Shown one piece after another: positions 10,194-19,212 of a DNA stretch of 64,000 bases (position 1 is the stretch's first letter; each line of letters opens with the position of its first letter). The notes under the pieces are model-generated. The model was not told where the DNA came from. It worked only from the letters and a program-made list of their open reading frames with translations, and did no database searches. The DNA is from Rothia nasimurium. GTDB taxonomy: Bacteria > Actinomycetota > Actinomycetes > Actinomycetales > Micrococcaceae. The stretch lies in contig NZ_CP056080.1 in NCBI RefSeq assembly GCF_014217215.1, positions 1,364,001 to 1,428,000 on the forward strand, given 5' to 3'. Both the position numbers and the translations under genes were made by a program.

Positions 10194-11906
10194 ATGACCT
10201 CCCCAGCAAACTCAGGAGCCCATCAGCAGGCCCTCGCGGCATTCAAGGACATTGTGGGCTCTGACCACGTGCTCACCGCAGAGCACGCGACCATGCCCTA
10301 CAGCAAGGGCTACCGCTTCGGCGGCGGCCCTCTGCTTGCCGTCCTCCGCCCCACCACCCTGGTGCAGATGTGGAAGGCGCTCCAGGTCTGCGTCGACCAC
10401 AACCTCATGGTAATTCCCCAGGCCTCTAACACCGGTCTGACTGGCGGTTCCGGCCCGGGCTTCCAGGACTACGACCGCCCCATCGTGCTCATCTCAACCC
10501 ACCTCATCAATCAGGTGCACCTGATCAACGACGCCCACGAGGCCATCTCCCTGGCGGGCGCCACCCTCACCCACCTGACCGAAGAACTGGCACCGCACGG
10601 CCGCGAACCCCACTCGGTGATTGGGTCCACCTCCATCGGTGCCTCGGTCATCGGCGGTATCGCCAATAACTCCGGCGGCAGCCAGATTCGCAAGGGCCCG
10701 GCCTTCACCCGCGAAGCCATCTATGCCCGCGTCACCGAAGAAGGCAAGGTCGAGCTGGTCAACCACCTGGGTATCTCCCTGGGCGACGACCCCGAGGTCG
10801 CCCTCGACCGCCTGCAGCGCGGCGCCTGGTCGGCGGACGACGTCACCCCCGCCCCTGCCGACAGCAGCGAGACCGAGTACGCCGCCCACCTGCGCAAGAT
10901 GGAGCCGACCCCCGCCCGCTACAACTCCAACCCCGAGTACCTGTTTGAGGCGTCCGGATCTGCTGGCAAAATCATGGTCTTTGCCGTGCGAACCCGCACC
11001 TTCCCGCTCGAGAAGAACCCCGCCATGTTCTACATCGGCACCCACAACCCTCGTGAGCTCGAAGAAATCCGCCGCATCTTCCTCGAAGCCGACATGCCCC
11101 TGCCCATCTCGGGTGAGTACATGGGCCGTAGTGCCTTCGACCTGGCAGAAAAGTACGGCAAAGACACCTTCGTCTTCCTCAAGTACATGAGCTCTGCACT
11201 GCAGACCCGCATGTTTGCCTTCAAAACCTGGGCTAACGGGGTCTTCGGTAAGGTTCCGGGCATTGGCCCCACCTTCGCAGACACCGTCTCCCAGCGTATC
11301 TTTGACCTGGTCCCCAGCCAGCTACCCAAGCGCATGCTGGACTACCGCGACCGCTTCGAACACCATCTGCTGCTCACCGTCAGCGAGGCCCAGAAGCAGG
11401 CGACCGAAACTATGCTTAGGGACTTCTTCGCGGCTCCCGAGCACGAGGGCGACTTCTTCATCTGCACAGCGGACGAGGCACAGAGCGCCAACCTTCACCG
11501 CTTCGGCGCTGCCAGCGCCGCCACCCGCTACGCCAGTATGAAGCGCAAGGAGCTGGGTGAGCTCATTCCCATCGATGTTGCCCTGCGCCGCGATGACTGG
11601 GACTGGCTAGAGGTACTGCCCCCTGAAATTGCTAGCCAGCTGGATGTTACCGCCTACTACGGCCACTTCTTCTGCCACGTCATGCACCAGGACTACGTCG
11701 CTAAGAAGGGCGTTGACCCCCATAAGCTGCACGATGATATTCAGGAGCTGCTCGAGGCCCGTGGCGCTAAACTGCCGGCTGAGCACAACTATGGGCGTCT
11801 CTACCACATGCCCGAAGCTATGGTGGAGCACTTTAAGCAGCTTGACCCCACGAACACCTTCAACGCCGGCATCGGTGGCACCTCCCCCAAGAAGGACTGG
11901 GCATAA
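10194..11906 (+). CDS. dld: quinone-dependent D-lactate dehydrogenase
   Basis: A 570-residue FAD enzyme of the E. coli Dld family, which oxidises D-lactate to pyruvate at the cytoplasmic membrane and passes electrons to quinone. The FAD PCMH domain lies in the first 240 residues (LMVIPQASNTGLTGGSGP near residue 72; SVIGSTSIGASVIGGIANNSGG near residue 141), followed by the Dld-specific membrane-binding and C-terminal domains (FYIGTHNPRELEEIRRIF, DYRDRFEHHLLL, CHVMHQDYVAKKG, AEHNYGRLYHMPE, LDPTNTFNAGIGGT). Length matches the family. It reads into a strong terminator that also faces the convergent fhs gene. Confidence 0.94.
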   Translation: MTSPANSGAHQQALAAFKDIVGSDHVLTAEHATMPYSKGYRFGGGPLLAVLRPTTLVQMWKALQVCVDHNLMVIPQASNTGLTGGSGPGFQDYDRPIVLISTHLINQVHLINDAHEAISLAGATLTHLTEELAPHGREPHSVIGSTSIGASVIGGIANNSGGSQIRKGPAFTREAIYARVTEEGKVELVNHLGISLGDDPEVALDRLQRGAWSADDVTPAPADSSETEYAAHLRKMEPTPARYNSNPEYLFEASGSAGKIMVFAVRTRTFPLEKNPAMFYIGTHNPRELEEIRRIFLEADMPLPISGEYMGRSAFDLAEKYGKDTFVFLKYMSSALQTRMFAFKTWANGVFGKVPGIGPTFADTVSQRIFDLVPSQLPKRMLDYRDRFEHHLLLTVSEAQKQATETMLRDFFAAPEHEGDFFICTADEAQSANLHRFGAASAATRYASMKRKELGELIPIDVALRRDDWDWLEVLPPEIASQLDVTAYYGHFFCHVMHQDYVAKKGVDPHKLHDDIQELLEARGAKLPAEHNYGRLYHMPEAMVEHFKQLDPTNTFNAGIGGTSPKKDWA

Positions 11907-11924
11907 ACCCCCTACAAAGGAAGA

Positions 11925-11968
11925 ACGCCGCCGCCCCTCCCCTGACCGGGTAAGACGGGCGGCGGCGT
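11925..11968. terminator. terminator between convergent dld and fhs
   Basis: ACGCCGCCGCCC (11925-11936) pairs perfectly with GGGCGGCGGCGT (11957-11968) around a 20-base loop, followed by CCTTTCG on the plus strand. It serves dld and possibly fhs. Confidence 0.75.
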
Positions 11969-11996
11969 CCTTTCGTGGGTAAACCCTGGATGGGGT

Positions 11997-13706
11997 TTAG
12001 AAGAGGCCGACCATGGTGCCGTTCTCGTCAAAGCCAATTCGCTCGGCAGCCGGGGACTTGGCCAGGCCCGGCATGGTACGCATGGTACCGCAGATAGCGT
12101 AAACATAACCGGCACCGGCAGCTAGGCGCACCTCGCGCACAGGCAGGGTCCAACCGGTCGGGGCCCCCTTCAGCGAGGCGTCAGCCGAGATGGACAGGTG
12201 GGTCTTGGCAATGACAACCGGCAGCTTGCCGTAGCCCAGCTCCTCGTAGCGGGCCAGCTGCTTGGCCGCAGCGGGGGCGACCTCAATGCCCTCCGCGCCG
12301 TAGACCTTGGTGGCGACCTTCTCAATCTTGGTGGTCAGGCTGTCTTCGTCCTCGTAGGTGTAGGTCAGCTCGCTCACGTCATCACAGGCTGCGGCGACGG
12401 CGTCCGCCAGCTCAGTCACGCCCTTACCGCCCTCGGCAACGCCGCGGTGAATCGCCACGCGAGCGCCGGCCTCCTCGGCAATGCGGCGGATCGTCTCGTG
12501 TTCTGACTCGAAATCGGTGGGGAAGGCGTTGATAGCAACCACCGGCTGCACGCCGAAGGATCGCACAATCTCGATGTGCTTGAGCAGGTTAGCGGCGCCT
12601 GCCTCGACGTCCTCAGTGTTCTCTGCCAGCAGGCCCTCGGGCAGGGGCTTGCCGGGCACAATCTTGTAGCGGCCCGAGTGAGACTTGAGGGAGCGGACAG
12701 TGACCACCAGGACGGCGGCGTCCGGCTTGAGACCGGAGATGCGGCACTTGACGTTAAAGAAGCGCTCCGCACCCATGTCTGCGCCGAAGCCGGCCTCGGT
12801 AATCACATAGTCGGCGTGCTCAAGACCAACGTAGTCAGCGACAACCGAGGAGTTGCCAGTGGCAATATTTCCGAAGGGGCCTGCGTGAATCAGGGCGGGG
12901 GTCTTCTCGAGGGTCTGGAGCAGGTTGGGGTTGATAGCGTCAGCCAGGATGACGGCCATAGCGCCGTCGGCCTTGAGGTCGGCTGCGGTGACGGGGTCCC
13001 CGTCCACATTGAGGCCAATCACGATCTTGGCAAGACGTTCCTGCAGGTCGGCGAAGCTGGTGGAAAGCGAAAGAATCACCATGATTTCGCTGGCTGAGGT
13101 GATGTCGAAGCCGGTTTCGCGGGGCACGCCGTCCATGCGCTCACCCAGACCGATAACGATGTTGCGCAGGGCGCGATCGTTCATGTCGATGACGCGGCGC
13201 CAGGTGATGGCGCGGGTGTCGATGCGCAGTTCGTTGCCGTGGTGCAGGTGGTTGTCGATCATGGCAGCAAGCAGGTTGTGGGCTGCGGTGACGGCGTGGA
13301 AGTCACCGGTCAGGTGCAGGTTGAGCTTCTCCATAGGGACGATCTGGGAGTAGCCGCCGCCTGCTGCGCCGCCCTTGATGCCGAAGGTGGGGCCCATGGA
13401 GGGCTGACGTAGGGTCAGCATGGCCTTACGGCCGGTTGCTGCCATACCCTGGGCCAGGGAGACCGAGGTTGCGGTCTTACCTTCGCCAAGAGGGGTGGGG
13501 GTAACGGCGGTGACCACGATGTACTTGGAGCCGCGGGCCAGGGCCTTTTCTGCGGTGGTGTCGTCGGTCAGCTGCACCTTGGCAACGTACTTGCCGTAGG
13601 GCTCTAGGCGATCTTCATTGATGCCTGATGCCGCGGCAATCTCGGTAATCGGCTGCAGGGTCGCTGCCTGGGCGATTTCAAGATCAGAGGGGAAGGGCTT
13701 GCTCAT
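11997..13706 (-). CDS. fhs: formate-tetrahydrofolate ligase
   Basis: A 569-residue 10-formyl-THF synthetase that joins formate to tetrahydrofolate using ATP, feeding purine and one-carbon metabolism. The ATP-binding loop is TPTPLGEGKTATSVSLAQGM near residue 63, followed by RQPSMGPTFGIKGGAAGGGYSQ and LHLTGDFHAVTAAHNLL, all conserved in the family. The ATG at 13706 (MSKPFPSDLE) has AAGGAAG seven bases upstream; the longer frame from 13745 lacks one. It is divergent from an oxalate/formate-antiporter-family carrier, which makes formate use a reasonable shared theme. Confidence 0.96.
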   Translation of the reverse strand: MSKPFPSDLEIAQAATLQPITEIAAASGINEDRLEPYGKYVAKVQLTDDTTAEKALARGSKYIVVTAVTPTPLGEGKTATSVSLAQGMAATGRKAMLTLRQPSMGPTFGIKGGAAGGGYSQIVPMEKLNLHLTGDFHAVTAAHNLLAAMIDNHLHHGNELRIDTRAITWRRVIDMNDRALRNIVIGLGERMDGVPRETGFDITSASEIMVILSLSTSFADLQERLAKIVIGLNVDGDPVTAADLKADGAMAVILADAINPNLLQTLEKTPALIHAGPFGNIATGNSSVVADYVGLEHADYVITEAGFGADMGAERFFNVKCRISGLKPDAAVLVVTVRSLKSHSGRYKIVPGKPLPEGLLAENTEDVEAGAANLLKHIEIVRSFGVQPVVAINAFPTDFESEHETIRRIAEEAGARVAIHRGVAEGGKGVTELADAVAAACDDVSELTYTYEDEDSLTTKIEKVATKVYGAEGIEVAPAAAKQLARYEELGYGKLPVVIAKTHLSISADASLKGAPTGWTLPVREVRLAAGAGYVYAICGTMRTMPGLAKSPAAERIGFDENGTMVGLF

Positions 13707-13945
13707 AATGTGAACTTCCTTGTTAACTAGCTTATCTGCCACCACCCAGTTTAGTGCCCTGAGTCATGTTGTGCAGACCCAGCACACTCAACACACCTCA
13801 AGGAATACTCAAATTTTTAGAAGAGCTACCAGGCCCGCCACCCCTAGGACAGGTAGCATACGCCAGCCGTCGGCATGAGGTAATGTTGAGCGCATCACTA
13901 CACATTGAATTTCGCCAGCAGACATACATCTCAGAGGAAAGCTTC

Positions 13946-15454
13946 ATGTCAGTTCTTGATAGGTCAGCCATCATTGCGCCCGTCACTTTTAACCGCTGGT
14001 TCATGGCGCCAGCGGCACTTGCCATTCATCTCTGTATCGGGCAGGTCTACGCCTGGTCAGTTTTCAAGACCCAGCTAGTCACCCACTTTAGCTCAACCGA
14101 AACCGCGGTGGGCTGGGTCTTCTCTCTTGCCATCGCTATGCTGGGCATCTCAGCGGCCATCGGCGGTACCTGGGTGGAACGAGTTGGCCCTCGCAAGTCG
14201 ATGCTAACGGCGGGAACCTGCTGGGTTCTAGGCTTTCTCATTGCGTCTCTGGGTGTGACCACCAACCAGCTGTGGTTAGTTTTCCTGGGTTACGGTGCGC
14301 TCGGCGGCGTTGGTCTGGGTCTGGGCTACATTTCCCCGGTATCTACTCTCATGAAGTGGTTCCCTGACCGCCCGGGCATGGCCACCGGGCTTGCCATCAT
14401 GGGTTTTGGCGGCGGTGCGCTCATCGCTTCTCCCGTATCAGCCCAGCTCATGGAACTCTTTTCAGGCTCAGCCGAAAAGACAGAACAGGCATCAGCGCTC
14501 GTCCCCTCATTCTTGGTTCTCGCTGCCTCCTACGCTCTTATTATTCTGCTGGGCGCTTTCGTCATCAGGGTCCCCCACCCCGACTGGAAGCCCGCCGGTT
14601 TCGACCCGTCCCAGCAGAAGCCCAACACCATGCGCACCAATAAGAACGTCACCGCAGCCCAGGCTATCCGCACTCCCCAGTTCTGGCTGCTCTGGACGGT
14701 ACTGTTCACCAACGTCACCGCCGGTATCGGTCTGCTGGAATCAGCCTCCCCCATGATTCAGTCCTACTTCCCCATCTCCGCTGCAGCGGCAGCCGGCTTC
14801 GTCGGTCTGCTGTCCCTGGGTAACATGGGTGGCCGCTTCATCTGGTCATCGACCTCAGATATCATCGGCCGCAAAAACATCTACATGATGTACCTGGGTG
14901 TGGGGCTGGCTCTGTACATCATCTGGGCGCTCTTCGGCAACGTCAGTCTGGTGCTCTTCATCGCTACCGCTTTTATCATCATTTCCTTCTACGGCGGTGG
15001 CTTTGCCACTATCCCGGCCTATCTGCGCGATATATTTGGCACCCTACAGGTAGGGGCCATCCACGGCCGTCTGCTAACCGCCTGGTCAGCTGCGGGCATT
15101 GCTGGGCCGCTCATCGTCAACCTGGTTCAGGACACCGTACGCGGCGGCAACCCCGATGCCTCGGGTGCCGAACTCTACCAGCCCTCCCTCTTCATCATGG
15201 TGGGTGTGCTGGCAGTTGGGTTCATCGCCAACCTGCTGGTCAAGCCGGTGAACGAGAAGCACCATGCCTCAGAGAAAGACATAGCCAAGCTGGCGGGCCA
15301 CGGGAAGCTAGGTACCTCCGACCAGCAAATTAGGGTCAACGCCGGTGGCCCGCTGCATACCCTGGCAGCCTGGGCCCTGACCCTGCTCGTCACAAGCGGC
15401 TTGGTCTATGGCCTGGCCCAGACCGTGATTCGCTCACTGGCGCTTTTTAGCTAA
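13946..15454 (+). CDS. OFA-family MFS transporter (oxalate/formate antiporter family)
   Basis: A 502-residue major facilitator protein with about 12 membrane segments. The first helix reads WFMAPAALAIHLCIGQVYAWSVF, the signature of the oxalate:formate antiporter (OFA) family, and the loop WVERVGPRKSML matches the MFS motif between helices 2 and 3; GYISPVSTLMKWFPDRPGMATGLAIMGFG is also OFA-like. The family name does not prove substrate: members carry oxalate, formate, lactate or other monocarboxylates. I take the ATG at 13946, with AGAGGAAAG just upstream, rather than the frame opening at 13766. The neighbouring fhs (divergent) and nearby dld make formate or lactate plausible. Confidence 0.85.
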   Translation: MSVLDRSAIIAPVTFNRWFMAPAALAIHLCIGQVYAWSVFKTQLVTHFSSTETAVGWVFSLAIAMLGISAAIGGTWVERVGPRKSMLTAGTCWVLGFLIASLGVTTNQLWLVFLGYGALGGVGLGLGYISPVSTLMKWFPDRPGMATGLAIMGFGGGALIASPVSAQLMELFSGSAEKTEQASALVPSFLVLAASYALIILLGAFVIRVPHPDWKPAGFDPSQQKPNTMRTNKNVTAAQAIRTPQFWLLWTVLFTNVTAGIGLLESASPMIQSYFPISAAAAAGFVGLLSLGNMGGRFIWSSTSDIIGRKNIYMMYLGVGLALYIIWALFGNVSLVLFIATAFIIISFYGGGFATIPAYLRDIFGTLQVGAIHGRLLTAWSAAGIAGPLIVNLVQDTVRGGNPDASGAELYQPSLFIMVGVLAVGFIANLLVKPVNEKHHASEKDIAKLAGHGKLGTSDQQIRVNAGGPLHTLAAWALTLLVTSGLVYGLAQTVIRSLALFS

Positions 15455-15531
15455 AGACCAGAGGCCCTGCCCTGACGGCTCCCCTTAGTCAGGGCGAATA
15501 AAGCCCAGACATCTTAGACCTGTGAGGTTTC

Positions 15532-17283
15532 TTAGGCGCGGGCAAAGATTTCTGCCGGGGTCCCCTCTGCAACCAGTTCACCGTTTTCCAGGAGCACGGC
15601 CCGGTCAGCCAGTGAGGCGATGCGGGCATCGTGGGAGATGATAATAACGGCCCGCCCCTGCATCACCGCGGCCAGGGACTGGCGGGCATCCGCCAGTTCC
15701 AGCTGGGTGGTTGATTCATCCAGAATCACCGCGTGGGGGTTGGCAGCCACGATGCGGGCTAGACCCAGCTGCTGAATCTGGTCGCGGGTGAGCTCTGTGC
15801 TGCCGCCATCGACCCGGCCCTCCAGCCCCTCGGGCAGGTCATCGACCCAGGTGGCGCCGACCGCCCGCAGGGCGGTGAGCATCTGCTCGGCGCTAGCGTC
15901 GGGGGCTGCCACGGTCATGTTCTCGGCCAGGGAGCCGACAAAGACGTGGGCCTCCTGGGTGCAAATCAGCAGGGCGGGGCGTCCGCTGGCATCGGGCTGG
16001 GTGGGGTACAAACCGTTGCCCACTAGCTGACTACCGACCTGCACGGTGCCGCTGTCTGCGGTGAGCGACCCGGCAATCAGGCGGGCAAGGGTGGTCTTAC
16101 CCGAGCCGGAGCGTCCTACCAGGGCAAGGCTCTCCCCCGCCGCCAGCTGCAGGTCCACCCCCTTAATCACGGGGGCGTCCGGGTCGTACCCGTAGGTTAC
16201 GCCCTGCAGACTAATGACCGGGGCGGACGCGCCCTGCCCGGGCAGGTGCGCCGGGGCAGGTACCTGCCCGGCGGCACGGCGGGCCTGCTGCTGGTTCGAC
16301 AGGTCGATAACGCCAAAGACGCGCCCCATGGTGACGGTCATTTCGCGCAGGCGGTCGAGCCAGAAGGTGAAGATATCCGAGTTGTCGCGCATAGTGAAGA
16401 GCATGATGGAGGCAGTTGCAACGTCGCCCCAGGTCGCCCAGCCCTGCTCCACGCAGTAGGCGCCCCAGACCATGGAGAGCACCAGGGGCAGGAAGGAGTT
16501 GAAGGCGTCCACGGCCCAGAAGATGGAGCGCACCACGACCATGCGGTCGCTGATCTCAAAGGTTTTCCAGATGCGCTCATCCTGCACCCGGGCACGGGCC
16601 TCAGTGATCCCCAGCTCTTCAACGGTCCCAGCACCGCGAATATTTTCGGTTGCTACCACGGTCAGATCGCTGACCGCCTCGGTCTTTTCCCGGGTGAGCT
16701 TGGCGATCCGGGGTAGGAAGATCGAGAGCACGATGGTCATCACGATAAACATGGGCACGGTCACCAGGCCGATGGCCGGGTTGACGGTGAAGATGGTAGC
16801 TGCGGTAATCAGCATGTAGATGCTGATATGGGCGAATTCCGGCAGGCCGGTGGCCAGCACCTGGCGCACGCTGTCGACGTCGTCGGTCAGGCGAGCTACC
16901 AGGTCGCCGGAGCCGGCGTCCTCAACGGTTTGGGCGTCCAGCTGCAGGGAGGCCCCAACCAGGTCAATGCCCAGGTCGCGGTTGAGGCGCACACCCATTT
17001 TCTGTCCCTGGAAGGTCCAGGCACGGGCCAGCAGGGCACCGGCGACCACAGCAAGGCCAATAACCGCTAGCTCTGCCCAGGGGTAGCCGGTCAGCTGCCC
17101 GGTGGTAGCCCGGTCAATCAGCTGCCCCACCATAATAGGGGTCACCAGGGTAGCCACGGAGCTAGCCACAAACAAAACCACCAGCCAAATCAGCTGCCAG
17201 GGGGTTTTGAGAATCGAGCGGGCCAGCAGCCTCCAGGTAGTCTTACCGTCGGTAATGGGGAGGAGGTTAGCCACGGGCCTCAC
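15532..17283 (-). CDS. ABC exporter subunit with intact Walker motifs and degenerate signature
   Basis: A 583-residue half-transporter: six-helix exporter domain (residues about 25-310) fused to an ATPase domain (about 355-583). Walker A GRSGSGKTT (near 390), Q-loop CTQEAHVFVGS, Walker B HAVILDEST (near 516, catalytic Glu present) and H-loop ISHD (near 548) are intact. The LSGGQ signature is replaced by LTRDQIQQ. Its partner upstream keeps LSGGQ but has no Walker A, so the pair would form one complete ATP site. The GTG start at 17283 overlaps the partner's end by 17 bases, indicating coupled translation. The exported substrate is unknown; multidrug or peptide export is possible. Confidence 0.88.
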   Translation of the reverse strand: MRPVANLLPITDGKTTWRLLARSILKTPWQLIWLVVLFVASSVATLVTPIMVGQLIDRATTGQLTGYPWAELAVIGLAVVAGALLARAWTFQGQKMGVRLNRDLGIDLVGASLQLDAQTVEDAGSGDLVARLTDDVDSVRQVLATGLPEFAHISIYMLITAATIFTVNPAIGLVTVPMFIVMTIVLSIFLPRIAKLTREKTEAVSDLTVVATENIRGAGTVEELGITEARARVQDERIWKTFEISDRMVVVRSIFWAVDAFNSFLPLVLSMVWGAYCVEQGWATWGDVATASIMLFTMRDNSDIFTFWLDRLREMTVTMGRVFGVIDLSNQQQARRAAGQVPAPAHLPGQGASAPVISLQGVTYGYDPDAPVIKGVDLQLAAGESLALVGRSGSGKTTLARLIAGSLTADSGTVQVGSQLVGNGLYPTQPDASGRPALLICTQEAHVFVGSLAENMTVAAPDASAEQMLTALRAVGATWVDDLPEGLEGRVDGGSTELTRDQIQQLGLARIVAANPHAVILDESTTQLELADARQSLAAVMQGRAVIIISHDARIASLADRAVLLENGELVAEGTPAEIFARA

Positions 17284-18916
17284 CTGCTTTCAGTCGTCGC
17301 TCAACCTCCATGGTGGTTGAGACCAGGTAAATCTGGCGGATGTGTTCGAGGGGGCCGGGCTGGCCCGTATGGGTTTCGAGCTGGTCCAAGATGAACTTCT
17401 GGCTGGGTTCGTCCACCGAGTTCAGCGGTTCGGTGAGCACCAGCACGGACGCCGGTTGGGACAGTGCCCGGGCCAGGGCCAGCCGCTGCCGCTGGCCACC
17501 AGAGAGGTTAGTGCCTTCTGAGGCCAGGGTGCTGGCCAGGTACTTTTCGGGGTCGCGGCCACCGAGTCGGAAGGCGATTTCTTCGGAGTCGGTGAGCTTC
17601 AGCAGCTCAATCATGCGCTCCCGGTTCAGCCCCTCGGTGCCCATCTGCAGGTGGTCAGACAGGGAGCCGGCAAAAATCATGGGGTTGGGTTCCGAAAGAA
17701 GCACGCGCTCGCCCCCGGTGAGGACGCCCGCCGCCTGTTCCCTGCCCGGGGCAGGTTGAGTTTGGCGTAGGGCTTCGGTCAGAGCTTCGGCGTAGTCCTG
17801 GGCTGGCAACCCGGCTTCGCGCGGGTTGATGTAGTGAACCGGGGTGCTGGCCCGGGGAACCTCAACCAGCGCCTGCCCTGCTGCGGCGCTGGTCGCCGGG
17901 GCGGGGGCGTCCTTACCCTCTACCTGAGAGTTACCCTCAACCTCAGCCGCAAGTCTATCTACACGCTTGAGGGCAACACGGGCATTGCGCCAGTTAAAGA
18001 GCAGCATCTCCACCGACCAGATGGGGCCGGTTAGGGTGTTAATCAGACCAACCACTGTGACCAGCTGACCCGCGGGTACCTCTGTTATCCAGGTGCCCTC
18101 AGGGGCAGCCCCACGCAGGGCCAGGGCGATTACTACCCAGGTTACGGTACCTACCAGAAAATTACGCACTGCATAAGACCAGGTCTGCACGCTCTCCAGG
18201 CGGATCTGGGAGGTGTAGACATCCTGGGCCGTTGCCCCGTAGCGGTCCATCATGCGGCGCTGGGCGCCCAGGCCCAAAATAGTGCGAATCGAAGAGGCAA
18301 TATCTGAAGCCCGGGAGGTAGACACCCCCACCTTGTCACGGAAAATATCCGCGTGCTTTTCCAAGAGTTTGGAAATCCAGGTGAGGGTCAGCATGGTGAG
18401 AATCAGCCCGCCCAGAGCCACCACCGCAATCGCCGGGCTAATGCGCCAGAGCTGCCAGGTGCCCAGGGCGGTCACGCCCACCGCAGAAAAAGCCATAATC
18501 ATGGGCTCCCACATCTCGGCCATTGCCCGGGCGTCCTTATTCAAAATCGCAATGAGGGCACCGGTATCGCGGTTGGGGCTGCGGGAGATTAGGTGGGCGA
18601 TGTAGAGCCGCCAGTCCCTCTCGATGCGGGCTACTACCCTAAAGGTGATGCCCCAGCCCACGAACTCAACGACCGACAGGTAGACCACCACGCCCACCAG
18701 CAACCAGACCAGTCGCCAGGCGCCTGCCTCATCGCCTGAGGTGTGCAGGTCGATAATCGTGCCTACCAGAACCGGCAGAAAGACCAGGGCGAGGGAGGTC
18801 AGAATATCGAGTGGGAAGGGCAGAAAGAAGAGGGGCCGCCAGCGGAAGCCCGGCGGGGCGATACGGAACTTAACTTTTTCTTTGGGCGTCTTTATCTCGT
18901 CAGTCATCTCAGCCAT
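17267..18916 (-). CDS. ABC exporter subunit lacking Walker A, with intact LSGGQ
   Basis: A 549-residue half-transporter. Residues about 30-330 form the exporter membrane domain (LPFPLDILTSLALVFLPVLV and following helices). In the ATPase domain no P-loop can be found: between about residues 345 and 415 an Ala/Pro-rich linker and a non-conserved helix replace the usual Walker A region. The Q-loop is changed (LLSEPNPMIFAGS), Walker B reads VLVLTEPLNSVDE (Thr for the Mg-binding Asp), and the H-loop His is replaced (YLVSTTMEV). Only LSGGQRQRLALARAL (near 469) is canonical. It therefore probably cannot hydrolyse ATP itself and contributes its signature to the partner. The ATG at 18916 follows AAAGAG. 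First gene of the pair, behind a leader ORF. Confidence 0.85.
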   Translation of the reverse strand: MAEMTDEIKTPKEKVKFRIAPPGFRWRPLFFLPFPLDILTSLALVFLPVLVGTIIDLHTSGDEAGAWRLVWLLVGVVVYLSVVEFVGWGITFRVVARIERDWRLYIAHLISRSPNRDTGALIAILNKDARAMAEMWEPMIMAFSAVGVTALGTWQLWRISPAIAVVALGGLILTMLTLTWISKLLEKHADIFRDKVGVSTSRASDIASSIRTILGLGAQRRMMDRYGATAQDVYTSQIRLESVQTWSYAVRNFLVGTVTWVVIALALRGAAPEGTWITEVPAGQLVTVVGLINTLTGPIWSVEMLLFNWRNARVALKRVDRLAAEVEGNSQVEGKDAPAPATSAAAGQALVEVPRASTPVHYINPREAGLPAQDYAEALTEALRQTQPAPGREQAAGVLTGGERVLLSEPNPMIFAGSLSDHLQMGTEGLNRERMIELLKLTDSEEIAFRLGGRDPEKYLASTLASEGTNLSGGQRQRLALARALSQPASVLVLTEPLNSVDEPSQKFILDQLETHTGQPGPLEHIRQIYLVSTTMEVERRLKAGEARG

Positions 18917-18967
18917 CAGGCTACTCTTTCAGCGTGTGCGTGCGGGTGTGCAGGTCGTGTGTGAGGG

Positions 18968-19018
18968 AAAAACCCGCAGGGCATAAAATACCTACCGGGT
19001 TCGCTTGCCCCGATAGGT
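18968..19018 (-). promoter_or_regulatory. candidate attenuator in front of the ABC exporter genes
   Basis: Two mutually exclusive folds can be drawn on the minus-strand RNA. Fold one: ACCTATCGGG (19018-19009) with CCCGGTAGGT (18999-18990), one wobble pair. Fold two: AACCCG (19001-18996) with CGGGTT (18976-18971), followed by a T-run (18972-18968), a weak terminator with a 19-base loop. Fold one removes the CCCG needed by fold two. It lies between a 28-codon leader ORF and the exporter genes. Pairings are seen; the switch is inferred. Confidence 0.45.
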
Positions 19019-19045
19019 GTGTCTACGTCAGGTTATCGTACTCGT

Positions 19046-19132
19046 CTAACCGGCAGTCGGGCTAGAAGCGAGCGCACCATCGATGTGTCTACCCACGGGG
19101 AGGCTGTTGAAGGGAATAGGTCGATTATTCAT
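19046..19132 (-). CDS. 28-residue leader peptide upstream of the ABC exporter
   Basis: A short ORF starting MNNRPIPFNSLPVGR and ending SSPTAG, with one of the best Shine-Dalgarno sequences in the window: AAAGGAGG eight bases before the ATG. It is the first ORF after a minus-strand promoter (TTGTCA, 18 bases, TAAGGT) and lies about 130 bases before the first exporter gene, with an attenuator-like fold between. The arrangement recalls the Bacillus bmrB leader of the heterodimeric exporter bmrCD, where ribosome stalling controls termination. No similarity to a known peptide is claimed. It could alternatively be a small functional peptide, even an exported one, but it has no obvious precursor features. 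Confidence 0.5.
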   Translation of the reverse strand: MNNRPIPFNSLPVGRHIDGALASSPTAG

Positions 19133-19182
19133 TTCGCGGGCCTCCTTTCGTGAGCTAGATATGCGGTTAAGTTCTGCCCTTT

Positions 19183-19212
19183 ACCTTAGAACACTCTAGG
19201 CAGGTTTGACAA
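19183..19212 (-). promoter_or_regulatory. candidate promoter of leader ORF and ABC exporter
   Basis: On the minus strand TTGTCA (19212-19207), an 18-base spacer and TAAGGT (19188-19183). The -35 box overlaps the -35 box of the divergent helicase promoter, so the two promoters cannot be occupied together. Confidence 0.45.

Noticed and set aside
13707..13945. ZTP or folate riboswitch before fhs
   Set aside because: The gap lacks the conserved pseudoknot sequences of either class.
15467..15495. Terminator after the OFA carrier (GCCCTGAC/GTCAGGGC)
   Set aside because: The 8-bp stem is followed by GAATAAAG with no T-run, so support is too weak to list.
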